Assembly (NCBI RefSeq): GCF_016806125.1
Contig: NZ_CP047166.1
Span: forward strand, 682,001-746,000
Source of the DNA: Ponticoccus alexandrii
GTDB taxonomy: Bacteria > Pseudomonadota > Alphaproteobacteria > Rhodobacterales > Rhodobacteraceae
Direction of reading: 5' to 3'
DNA length: 64,000 nucleotides
The position numbers and the translations under genes are program-made. The notes beneath the pieces are model-generated. The model was not told the origin of the DNA. It saw only the letters and a program-made list of their open reading frames with translations, and did not search any database. Numbering within the stretch: position 1 is the stretch's first letter; each line of letters starts with the position of its first letter. This document shows positions 1 to 7,918 of this stretch, piece after piece.

Positions 1-811
1 GCGCACCCGGTTCGGGCTGGGTCTCGGTGCGGGTCTCTTCGCGCGCCAGCCCGCCGGTGATGAAGAGCGAATCGAGGTCCTCGCCCATGGCGCCCCGGAC
101 GTCGGTGGCCGGCCCGTCGCCGATGGCGAGGATGCCCGCGTCGGCCACGCCCTTGCGGTGCTGCTCCAGCCGCCGCCGGGCAAGGTCATAGATCGGCGGA
201 TGCGGCTTGCCGAAGTAAAGGCTCTCGCCGCCCATCTCGGTGTAAAGCGCGGCCAGCGCACCGGCGCAGTATTCGCGCCGCCCGCCGCGATCCACCACGA
301 TATCGGGGTTGGCACAAAGCAGCTTCAGCCCGCGTTGCTTGGCCAGCAGGAACTGCGGGCGGTAGACCTCGGGTTCCGCATGCGGGTCAAGCGGGCCGCA
401 GCAGACGATGCCCTCGGCCTCTTCCAGTGGGACGACCTCGACGGGCGCGGGGTTGTCGATCAGTTGCAGCGGCTCGAAGAAGCTGCGGTCGAATTCCTGC
501 CCGATGAACCAGACCTTGTTGCCCACGGCGCCCTGAAACATCGCGGCGCGCCCGCTGTCGCCCGAGGTGGCAATGTCGTCATAGGCGTCCGTCGGCACGC
601 CGAAGCGGACCAGTTGCTTGGCGACCTCATGGCGCGAGCGCGGGGCGTTGGTGACAAGGATCACCGCGCCGCCCTTGGCGCGATAGGCCTGAAGCGCGGC
701 CACAGCCTCGGGGAAGGCCGTCACGCCGTCATGCACGCAGCCCCAGAGATCGACGAAAAGCGCGTCGTAACGGTCGGAAACCTCGGAAAGGGCGTTGATC
801 AGCTGTGTCAT
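1..811 (-). CDS. HAD-superfamily class IIA hydrolase (TIGR01459-like), 3' end outside window
   Basis: The gene reads leftward from an ATG at 811 and runs off the left edge, so about 270 residues are visible. The first HAD motif is D21-L-W-G followed by C-V-H-D-G. The second Asp of the usual DxD motif is replaced by Trp, which is characteristic of the TIGR01459 branch of class IIA HAD enzymes. Motif II is the LVTNAPR segment (Thr54), and FGKPHP plus GDGPATD give the Lys and acidic motifs. It is probably a cytosolic phosphatase of unknown substrate. The C-terminus is not seen. Confidence 0.88.
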   Translation of the reverse strand, partial: MTQLINALSEVSDRYDALFVDLWGCVHDGVTAFPEAVAALQAYRAKGGAVILVTNAPRSRHEVAKQLVRFGVPTDAYDDIATSGDSGRAAMFQGAVGNKVWFIGQEFDRSFFEPLQLIDNPAPVEVVPLEEAEGIVCCGPLDPHAEPEVYRPQFLLAKQRGLKLLCANPDIVVDRGGRREYCAGALAALYTEMGGESLYFGKPHPPIYDLARRRLEQHRKGVADAGILAIGDGPATDVRGAMGEDLDSLFITGGLAREETRTETQPEPGA

Positions 812-973
812 GGGGCAGGGTCCGTCCGGCAGAAAAGGGTCTGCCGGGGTCTTCCCATATCGCGCGCCCGGGGGGAAGGGGCGGATCGGCACGGTGGATG
901 GACAGGCGAGGCCGGAGGGGGGCAGGCCGGACGCGGATAGGCACCGCCTTTCGGCAGGCGCCAGTGGGTCCGG

Positions 974-1300
974 TCAGGCGCTGTTCATGCGCTCGACGTA
1001 GGACCGCATCTCTTCGGCTTCGGTCCGGGCTTCGCGCAGGCCGTCCATCGCTGCCCGCAGTTCCGCCTCTGTCTGGACCAGCTGGTTGGTCAGCTCGGCC
1101 TCGCGTTGTTGCAGGTAGGTGATCGCCTGATCGCGGGTTTCCTCGGCCTCGTGCAGCTCCTGGCTCATGCGTTCCAGCTGATCGACGTCGGCCTGACTGA
1201 CGCGGCGAAAGCGGTGAACCAGCCAGTGGGCGAACCATCCGAGGCAGAAGGCCACGAACAGGATGATCGCCGTGACGAGTATGAATTCACCTCTGTTCAT
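974..1300 (-). CDS. Small membrane-anchored coiled-coil protein
   Basis: This 108-residue protein has one N-terminal transmembrane helix (about residues 6-24). The remainder is a charged, heptad-like stretch rich in Glu, Gln and Arg, predicted to be a cytoplasmic coiled coil. I start it at ATG 1300 because an upstream in-frame ATG adds only an Arg/Pro-rich tail. The start lies inside the last codons of the upstream OmpA gene (14-bp overlap), so the two are probably co-translated. I do not recognise a named family. A structural role next to the OmpA protein is inference from the overlap. Confidence 0.7.
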   Translation of the reverse strand: MNRGEFILVTAIILFVAFCLGWFAHWLVHRFRRVSQADVDQLERMSQELHEAEETRDQAITYLQQREAELTNQLVQTEAELRAAMDGLREARTEAEEMRSYVERMNSA

Positions 1301-3221
1301 CCGCGGGCCCTTCCGCGGGGACATCTGTCTCTCCGGTCTCTGCCGGCTCGTCCGATTCCGGATCCGGCGCGTCCCCATCCGCCGGTTCGTCTCCCTCTTG
1401 CCCCTCTTCGGCGACGATTTTCAAGAGCTTGAATTCGATCCGACGGTTTTCCTCGCGTCCCGCTTCGGTGCCGTTGTCCGCGATGGGGGTCTCTTCGCCG
1501 TAGCCACGCACCGTGTAGCTCTTGACCGGCACGAGGCGCGTGCGCAACGCATCCAGAACCGCCTGCGCGCGATCGCGCGACAGTTCCTGGTTCATGCTTT
1601 CCCGGCCCTGACTGTCGGTGTGGCCGCCGATTTCCAGCGGGATGTCGCCGCAGCGCTTCAGCAGTTCCGCCAGTTCGTCCATGATCTCTTCGGCAGAGGC
1701 ATCCAGCGTCGCGGCGCCGGGTTCGAAGCTGATCTTGCGGGCGCCGATGGTCTGGACGATCTGCGCCTCGCATTCCTCGGGCGAGGGCAGGCCCAGCGTC
1801 GGGTCCAGCCGTTCGACATATTCCACCGAGATATCCATTGCGACGTCTTCGCCCATCTTGTCGGCCAGCAGCGCGGCGATCTCGGCATCGGCATCGGCAT
1901 TGCCGGTCTTGCCGCGCACGGTGATGCCGTCGGGCGTGACGGTGACTGACCCATTGGCCAGCGTCGCCAGCGTTTCCAGCCCGGCCAGCGTGCGCACCGG
2001 CCAGTCCTGCGGCATGTTCTCGGCGACGCGGGCGGCGGTATAGACGTTTTCAGAGCCGAAGCGCGCCTTGGCGAAGCTGTCCATGGTCGTGCGGGCGCTA
2101 TCCGACGACAGGCGCCCGCGCATCTGCACGCGGCCCTCGGGCGACAGGGTGGCGATGAACTCGATCGGGCCGTCGTCCTGCGCCTCGGGTGGTTTGGTCA
2201 GGGTGGCATGCAGGGCAAAGACCTCGGGCAGGGCGGCCTGCAATTCGCCCACCACACGGTCGAAGGTGGCCTCGTCGGTGCCTTCGGCGGCGACCAGCGC
2301 GATATCGGCGTTGGAGAAGGTGACGGAGCCCTGTCCCAGTTCCGCCAGCTTGGAAATCGCCAGTTCGGTCGCATCGGCCCAGCGGCGCGAGGGGGCGCCA
2401 AGACCCAGTGTGCAGGTGGCCTTGTCCTCCAGCCCCGCGCCTGTGGCGGCGCGAAGGATGCGGTCGCGAGTGGCCTCGGTATCGGCAGAGCAGGCGTCGA
2501 AGCGTGCCCCGTTCTCGTCGATCAGGAAGCGCAGCGCGAAGGGCGAGATCACCGGTCGCGGGGCCGACAGGTCGAGCGCCAGCCTCAGGTCTTCGGGCTT
2601 GCGGCGGGTCAGGGCGGTCTCGATGCGGGACCGGGCCGCGGCGCTGTCGGTCATGGCGGTGATCTCGACCCGCTCGGCATCGATAGAGATCTTCGACCGG
2701 GGCAGGTCGTGCAGCGCCGCGGTGGCAAAGCGCAATGCGTCGTCCCAGCCATCGGGCGCCGGGAAATCGGCGGATTCGAGCAGGTCGGATACCTCGACCC
2801 CGTCGGCAGCGGCATGGAAACTGTCCATCAGCGCCTCGCGGTCGGTCGAGGTGGGCACGAGGCCGATCACCGATATACCCGCGTCATTGCGCAGGATTTC
2901 CAGCGAGAAATACGGCGGGGCGAGGTCCTCGGGTTCTTCCACCAGCATCTGGTCGATCACGCGGCTGGCATCGACGACGCGTCCGGCGGTGGACAGGGCC
3001 TGAAAGCGGGCGGCCTCGTCGGGGGCGGTGCCGATCAGGAAAACCTGAAGGCCGTTGGTGTCGACCTCGGCCCATGTCAGGCCCTCGGAGTCCAGCTCGT
3101 TCAGGACACTGGTGACGGAAGCACTTTCCACCATCTGGGCCGAGAAGTAGGCGGCAACAAGGCTGATTGCCCCGGCCGCCGTGAAGGTTCCGCCGATGGT
3201 GAAGAGCGTCGAAAGCCGCAT
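1287..3221 (-). CDS. OmpA-family envelope protein with long N-terminal repeat region
   Basis: The protein has 644 residues. An N-terminal hydrophobic segment (about 8-28) serves as signal or anchor. About 400 residues follow with recurring BON-like alpha/beta units. The C-terminal OmpA peptidoglycan-binding domain begins near residue 490: ISFEPGAATLDASA, then GGHTDSQG, then the NRRIEFKLL end. The extreme C-terminus is a Glu/Asp/Pro-rich tail. It is likely anchored in the inner membrane or periplasm and binds peptidoglycan through the HTDSQG loop. This architecture is common in Rhodobacteraceae. It is followed by the overlapping small coiled-coil gene. Confidence 0.88.
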   Translation of the reverse strand: MRLSTLFTIGGTFTAAGAISLVAAYFSAQMVESASVTSVLNELDSEGLTWAEVDTNGLQVFLIGTAPDEAARFQALSTAGRVVDASRVIDQMLVEEPEDLAPPYFSLEILRNDAGISVIGLVPTSTDREALMDSFHAAADGVEVSDLLESADFPAPDGWDDALRFATAALHDLPRSKISIDAERVEITAMTDSAAARSRIETALTRRKPEDLRLALDLSAPRPVISPFALRFLIDENGARFDACSADTEATRDRILRAATGAGLEDKATCTLGLGAPSRRWADATELAISKLAELGQGSVTFSNADIALVAAEGTDEATFDRVVGELQAALPEVFALHATLTKPPEAQDDGPIEFIATLSPEGRVQMRGRLSSDSARTTMDSFAKARFGSENVYTAARVAENMPQDWPVRTLAGLETLATLANGSVTVTPDGITVRGKTGNADADAEIAALLADKMGEDVAMDISVEYVERLDPTLGLPSPEECEAQIVQTIGARKISFEPGAATLDASAEEIMDELAELLKRCGDIPLEIGGHTDSQGRESMNQELSRDRAQAVLDALRTRLVPVKSYTVRGYGEETPIADNGTEAGREENRRIEFKLLKIVAEEGQEGDEPADGDAPDPESDEPAETGETDVPAEGPADEQR

Positions 3222-3282
3222 GCGAGTCGGTTATCCCCAGTTTCGTCCGGACTTATCTATGCCTGCCCCTCCGGCTGCGCAA

Positions 3283-4248
3283 TCAAGCCAGCAAGGCACC
3301 GGCGAAAAACAGCACGGGCAGAAGGCCCGCGTCGCGGTTCGACCGAAACAGTTCCAGCAGGCGGTCGTGATTGTCCATTTTCAGGCGGCGCATCTGCCAG
3401 ATCATGTGCCAGCCCATGGCCCAGGGCCCGAAGATCATCACCACAAGCGCCATGATGTTGCCGTCCGGTGCGGCAAGGACGATGGCGGCCCCCATCAGGA
3501 ACACCGTCACGACGAGGAAGCGCGACAGCCACCGCGGCGTGTCGTCTCCGAACAGGCGGGCGGTCGATTTGACCCCGATCAGCGCGTCGTCCTCCTTGTC
3601 CTGGTGGGCGTAGATGGTGTCGTAGAACAGCGTCCACGCCATTCCCGCGAGGTACAGAAGCACGGCGGGCAGGCCCAGCGTGCCGGAATGCGCCGTCCAT
3701 GCCAGCAGCGCGCCCCAGTTGAAGGCGATGCCGAGGAAGACCTGCGGCCACCATGTGAATCGCTTGGCGAAAGGGTAAATGGCAACGGGAAGCAGCGCCA
3801 GCACTCCCAGCGCGATGGCCATGGGCGGGAAGGTGATCAGGATGCAGAAGGCGATCAGGCATTGCACGACGGCCCATGCCAGCGCCTGTTTGGTCGTGAC
3901 CTGCCCCGAGGGGATGGGCCGCGAGGCTGTGCGTGCCACCGATCCGTCGATATGCCGGTCGGTGATGTCGTTCCACGTACAGCCCGCGCCGCGCATCAGC
4001 ACAGCCCCGATGCCGCAGCCGGCGAAGATCCACAGGTCGAACCAGCGCGCCTGTCCGTCCGCGACCATCGACAAGAGCAGCCCCCACCAGCAAGGCAGCA
4101 GCAGGAGCCACGTCCCGATGGGCCGGTCGGCGCGGCTGAGCCGCAGGTAGGGCCGCGCGCGTGCAGGCGCCCAGCGGTCCACCCAGTTGCCGCGCACTGC
4201 GTCGCGAACCTGCCCCTGTACCTCTGGCGTCTGTTCCGTGCCGGTCAT
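3283..4248 (-). CDS. ubiA: 4-hydroxybenzoate polyprenyltransferase
   Basis: UbiA is an integral membrane prenyltransferase that joins a polyprenyl chain to 4-hydroxybenzoate in ubiquinone synthesis. The 321-residue protein starts at ATG 4248 and has RLSRADRPIGTWLLLLPCWWG near residue 40. It carries the two Asp-rich prenyl-pyrophosphate sites: NDITDRHIDGSVARTASRP (the NDxxD type), and DTIYAHQDKEDD near the middle. Multiple hydrophobic helices follow. An in-frame extension upstream lacks family-like sequence. The start codon directly abuts the divergent rsmE region, so the promoters must overlap coding DNA. Confidence 0.95.
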   Translation of the reverse strand: MTGTEQTPEVQGQVRDAVRGNWVDRWAPARARPYLRLSRADRPIGTWLLLLPCWWGLLLSMVADGQARWFDLWIFAGCGIGAVLMRGAGCTWNDITDRHIDGSVARTASRPIPSGQVTTKQALAWAVVQCLIAFCILITFPPMAIALGVLALLPVAIYPFAKRFTWWPQVFLGIAFNWGALLAWTAHSGTLGLPAVLLYLAGMAWTLFYDTIYAHQDKEDDALIGVKSTARLFGDDTPRWLSRFLVVTVFLMGAAIVLAAPDGNIMALVVMIFGPWAMGWHMIWQMRRLKMDNHDRLLELFRSNRDAGLLPVLFFAGALLA

Positions 4249-4260
4249 ATGTTCCGCCTC

Positions 4261-4998
4261 ATGAAACCGAAGATCCGCCTTTGTGTAGAGCACCCCTTGG
4301 GCGAGGGGCAACAGGTCGCGCTGACGCGGGAGCAGGCGCATTACCTCTTTGGCGTGATGCGGTTGGGTCCGGGCGATGTCGTGGGCCTGTTCAACGGGTG
4401 CGACGGCGAATGGCGCGCCACCGTCGAGGATGCGGGCAAGCGCGGCGGCCTCTTGGCCTGTCAGGCGCAGAGCGGACCTCAGGTGATGCCGCCGGACCTC
4501 TGGCTGATGTTCGCGCCGGTGAAGAAGGCACAGACCCAGTTCATCGTCGAAAAGGCCGTCGAGATGGGGGCGCGCCGCATCCTGCCGGTCCTGACCGCAT
4601 TCACCAACTCGGAACGTCTACGCGTCGACAAGCAGCAGGCCCACGCGCTGGAGGCCGCCGAGCAATGCGGCGCGACCTTCGTGCCGGAGGTGGCGGAACC
4701 TCAGCGCCTTGACCGCCTGCTGGCGGATTGGGAGGGGCGGCGCATCCTCTTCGCCGATGAAAGCGCCGTCGGCGGCGCGGTCTCGCTGTCGGGGTTGGAA
4801 TCGGGCCCCTGGGCCGTGCTGATCGGCCCCGAGGGCGGCTTCTCAGAGGCCGAACGCAGCCGCCTGCGCAGCATGGACTGCACCACGGCCATCAGCCTCG
4901 GTCCCCGTATCCTGCGCGCCGAGACGGCGGCGGTCGCGGCCCTGACGCTCTGGCAACACGCGGCGGGGGACTGGCGAAAGGGGGAGGGCCGGGAATGA
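4261..4998 (+). CDS. rsmE: 16S rRNA (uracil1498-N3)-methyltransferase
   Basis: This SPOUT-class methyltransferase modifies U1498 of 16S rRNA. The 245-residue protein has the N-terminal PUA-like part (about 1-70) and the C-terminal knot domain. Diagnostic segments are KKAQTQFIVEKAVEMGA, LIGPEGGFSEAE and LGPRILRAETAAVAAL, the last being the SAM-binding knot. ATG 4261 gives the family-like N-terminus KIRLCVEHPLG; an alternative ATG lies four codons upstream at 4249. It is divergent from ubiA. Confidence 0.95.
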   Translation: MKPKIRLCVEHPLGEGQQVALTREQAHYLFGVMRLGPGDVVGLFNGCDGEWRATVEDAGKRGGLLACQAQSGPQVMPPDLWLMFAPVKKAQTQFIVEKAVEMGARRILPVLTAFTNSERLRVDKQQAHALEAAEQCGATFVPEVAEPQRLDRLLADWEGRRILFADESAVGGAVSLSGLESGPWAVLIGPEGGFSEAERSRLRSMDCTTAISLGPRILRAETAAVAALTLWQHAAGDWRKGEGRE

Positions 4999-5018
4999 GA
5001 CCGGATTTCGAACGCTGA

Positions 5019-5747
5019 ATGGAACGGCAAGGGTATGCTGACAACACACGGCTCGCGCAGATGCACCGTGTCGGGAAGGTAGAGCAGGCCTACGGCTCTC
5101 TGGAAGATCACGTCTCGAACGGGACCCTCTCGGACGTCATAGACGAACTCACCTACACCACGGAAGACGAGCGGCACGGCCGGCCCAATCCTTCCCAGCT
5201 CGACTTCAACGGCAATATCCGCAACAACCTCGCCTCCTACAAGAACGCGGCGCAACGCTATGCCCGGTTTTTATCCGAGACGGAGGGACTGGATATCGAC
5301 GCCGCGGGTGCTTCCTCCGAGGATGTCGAACGTTCTGTTGCCCTTGCTGTCGTCGCCGAGGATGGAAACCAAAAGCTGGCGCTCGAACGGGACATGCAGC
5401 AGGCGCTGCGGCGCGATATCGCCAGCTTCGATCCCGGATTGCGGATCGTCGACGGCGGCGCGGAGCGGCGCGTCGAGTCGGGCTTTATAGACATTCTCTG
5501 CGAAGACCCGCAGGGGCGGCTGACTGTCGTCGAATTCAAGGCCGGTAAAACCGACGCGCGGGTCATCGCGCAAACCCTGGGCTACATGGGCGACTTGATG
5601 GCAGAGGAACCGGGGCGCGAGGTCAAGGGAGTGATCATCGCGCATGATTTCGACAGCCGGACCGTCGCGGCAGCCCGCGCCATTCCCAACGTTGAGCTTG
5701 CCACCTATGCGGTGTCCTTCACGTTCCAGCGCATGGGCACCCAATGA
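5019..5747 (+). CDS. NucS/DUF91-type endonuclease domain protein
   Basis: The 242-residue protein has a C-terminal RecB-like nuclease domain of the NucS/DUF91 kind. It has D158 in GFIDILCED, then E172-F-K174 in TVVEFKAG, then Q185 in IAQTLGY. The D-x13-E-x-K...Q spacing is that of archaeal and actinobacterial NucS, which cuts mismatched or branched DNA. The first 110 residues are mainly helical and charged and do not resemble the NucS N-terminal DNA-binding domain. There is no clear Shine-Dalgarno for ATG 5019; ATG 5061 is an alternative. The stop overlaps the next gene by 4 bp (ATGA), so they form an operon. The nuclease fold is well supported; the substrate is unknown. Confidence 0.75.
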   Translation: MERQGYADNTRLAQMHRVGKVEQAYGSLEDHVSNGTLSDVIDELTYTTEDERHGRPNPSQLDFNGNIRNNLASYKNAAQRYARFLSETEGLDIDAAGASSEDVERSVALAVVAEDGNQKLALERDMQQALRRDIASFDPGLRIVDGGAERRVESGFIDILCEDPQGRLTVVEFKAGKTDARVIAQTLGYMGDLMAEEPGREVKGVIIAHDFDSRTVAAARAIPNVELATYAVSFTFQRMGTQ

Positions 5748-6268
5748 TCCGCGACGACGCCAAGGCCGCGCTCAACCGTTGGCGCGATGCCCTGATCGGG
5801 GCGGGGCTGATCCTTCTCGGCCTCTACTGGGGCTTCTTCACCGGCGGCGGGCTGCTGCACTGGATCGGCTACACCGTGGTGCTGGGCGGGGCGGTGATGG
5901 TCTATACCGGCATCCAGCGCGGCCGCTTCCACCGGGACGAGACCGCGCCCGGCATCGTGCAGGTGGTGGAACGGCGGATCAGCTACTTCGGCCCGCTCTC
6001 GGGCGGCATCGTCGACCTCGAAGCGCTCGAGGCGCTGTCGCTCGATCCCACCGCGCGCCCACCGCATTGGCTGCTTCAGGCGCCCGGCCAGCCCGCGCTG
6101 GCGATCCCGCTGGGGGCCAGGGGCGCCGACCAGCTCTTCGACGCCTTTGCGACCCTGCCCGGCATCCGCACGGAACACATGCTGCACCAGATGCAAGCGC
6201 GCGCCTGCCAGCCGATCATGATCTGGCGCGCGGAACATGTGCGCAATGCAGCAAGGCGTCTGCATTGA
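5744..6268 (+). CDS. Small inner-membrane protein of unknown function
   Basis: The 174-residue protein has a helical pair at about residues 16-33 and 38-57 (ALIGAGLILLGLYWGFF, then an IGYTVVLGGAVMVYTG segment). A soluble alpha/beta C-terminal domain of about 110 residues follows, presumably cytoplasmic. Its start overlaps the nuclease stop by 4 bp, implying translational coupling. gshA follows 65 bp downstream. I do not recognise a family. Coupling to a nuclease could mean a shared function or merely shared transcription. Confidence 0.75.
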   Translation: MIRDDAKAALNRWRDALIGAGLILLGLYWGFFTGGGLLHWIGYTVVLGGAVMVYTGIQRGRFHRDETAPGIVQVVERRISYFGPLSGGIVDLEALEALSLDPTARPPHWLLQAPGQPALAIPLGARGADQLFDAFATLPGIRTEHMLHQMQARACQPIMIWRAEHVRNAARRLH

Positions 6269-6333
6269 CAGCCCCGGCGTTTGCGACCATGGCTTGAAAC
6301 CCAAGGCGCAGGACAAGACCCGGAGTATCCCCA

Positions 6334-7704
6334 ATGTCGATCCCTCAATCCGGCGGCGGACCCGTCGAGTCCAAGGCGCAACTGGCCGAATACCTCGCAT
6401 CCGGCATCAAGGCCAAGGACGACTGGCGCATCGGCACCGAGCACGAGAAGTTCGGCTACTGCAAGGATTCGCTGAAACCGCTGCCCTATGACGGCGACCG
6501 CTCGATCCGCGCGGTGCTGGAAGGCCTGCGGGATCGCTACGGCTGGGATGCGGTCGAAGAGGGCGGACACATCATCGGCCTGACCAAGGACGGCGCCAAC
6601 GTCTCGCTGGAACCCGGCGGCGCGCTGGAGCTTTCGGGCGCCCCGCTGGAAACCATCCACCAGACCTGCGACGAGGTGAACGAACATCTGCGCGAGGTGA
6701 AGGGCGTCGCCGACGAGATCGGCGTGGGCTTCATCGGGCTGGGCGCGGCGCCGATCTGGACGCATGACGAGATGCCGCTGATGCCCAAGGGTCGTTACAA
6801 GCTCATGGACGCCTACATGCCCAAGGTCGGCACCACCGGCCGCGAGATGATGCGGCGCACCTGCACCGTGCAGGTCAACCTCGACTTCGGGTCAGAGGCG
6901 GACATGGTTCAGAAGCTGCGCGTGGCGCTGGCGCTCTCCCCTGTCGCCACCGCGCTCTTCGCCAACTCCCCGTTCTTCGAGGGCAAGCCGCTGGGCGTCC
7001 AGTCCAAGCGCATGCAGATCTGGGAAACGCTGGACGATTCGCGGACGGGCATGCTGCCCTTCGTCTTCGACGAGGGCTTCGGCTTCGAGGCCTGGGTCGA
7101 TTACGCGCTGGATGTGCCGATGTACTTTGTCTACCGCGACGGCGTCTATGTCGATGCGCTGGGCCAGTCGTTCCGCGATTTCATGAAGGGCGAACTGCCG
7201 GCCCTGCCGGGCGAAATCCCCACCCTCTCGGACTGGGCCGATCACCTGACGACGGTCTTCCCCGACGCACGGGTGAAGAAATTCATCGAGATGCGCGGCG
7301 CCGACGGGGGCCCGTGGCGCAGGCTCTGTGCGCTGCCCGCCTTCTGGGTCGGGCTGATGTACGACCAGACCGCGCTCGACGCGGCATGGGACATCGCCAA
7401 GGACTGGGACGCTGAGACCCGCGAAGACCTGCGCGCCGCCTCGATCCGCGAGGGCCTGCGCGCCAGGGTCGGCAAGATCGACATGCTGGCGCTCTCGCGC
7501 GAGGTGCTGGGCATCGCCGAGGCCGGGCTGAAGGCGCGGGCGCGCGCCGGTTCGGGCGGTCTGGTGCCCGATGAGACCCATTTCCTGAACGCGCTGAAGG
7601 AAAGTGTCGACAGCGGCAAGACTCCCTCCGACGAACTTCTGGAACACTACCACGGCGATTGGAACGGCGATCTGAAGCGCATCTACGCCGCCTTTTCCTA
7701 CTGA
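6334..7704 (+). CDS. gshA: Glutamate-cysteine ligase (plant/alphaproteobacterial type)
   Basis: This enzyme ligates glutamate and cysteine in the first step of glutathione synthesis. The 456-residue protein has the type-2 GCL signatures: IGTEHEKFGY near residue 33, SLEPGGALELSGAPL near 90, MRRTCTVQVNLDF near 172, and the C-terminal DELLEHYHGDW. The start at ATG 6334 is backed by a CGGAG Shine-Dalgarno 8 bp upstream. It is followed by a type-A intergenic repeat and the convergent gamma-glutamyltransferase gene, so synthesis and turnover genes are neighbours. Confidence 0.95.
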   Translation: MSIPQSGGGPVESKAQLAEYLASGIKAKDDWRIGTEHEKFGYCKDSLKPLPYDGDRSIRAVLEGLRDRYGWDAVEEGGHIIGLTKDGANVSLEPGGALELSGAPLETIHQTCDEVNEHLREVKGVADEIGVGFIGLGAAPIWTHDEMPLMPKGRYKLMDAYMPKVGTTGREMMRRTCTVQVNLDFGSEADMVQKLRVALALSPVATALFANSPFFEGKPLGVQSKRMQIWETLDDSRTGMLPFVFDEGFGFEAWVDYALDVPMYFVYRDGVYVDALGQSFRDFMKGELPALPGEIPTLSDWADHLTTVFPDARVKKFIEMRGADGGPWRRLCALPAFWVGLMYDQTALDAAWDIAKDWDAETREDLRAASIREGLRARVGKIDMLALSREVLGIAEAGLKARARAGSGGLVPDETHFLNALKESVDSGKTPSDELLEHYHGDWNGDLKRIYAAFSY

Positions 7705-7782
7705 GTGCCGCGGGTGGCTCGCAGGCCCATCCCAGACCACCCCGGTGCTTCGCCGGGCTGGATAACCCCGTCACCGCCCCGT

Positions 7783-7842
7783 CTTCTTTGGTCCGACAAA
7801 TACCTCGGGAGGGGTCCGGGGAGGGCGGAGCCCGCCCCGGGG
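7783..7842 (+). repeat. Type-A intergenic repeat, copy 1
   Basis: It begins with the core TTCTTTGGTC, then AAATACCTCGGGAG, followed by a GC-rich arm (ggagggcggagcccgcc) able to fold. It lies between the convergent gshA and ggt ends, 78 bp after the gshA stop. The 214-bp gap holds nothing else I can recognise. Confidence 0.75.
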
Positions 7843-7918
7843 CCTGCACGGCCCGAGCGCAGTCCGACCTGAGCGCCGTCAGGCGCCCCTTTGGATCATC
7901 CCTGTCACAGGCCGCCTG

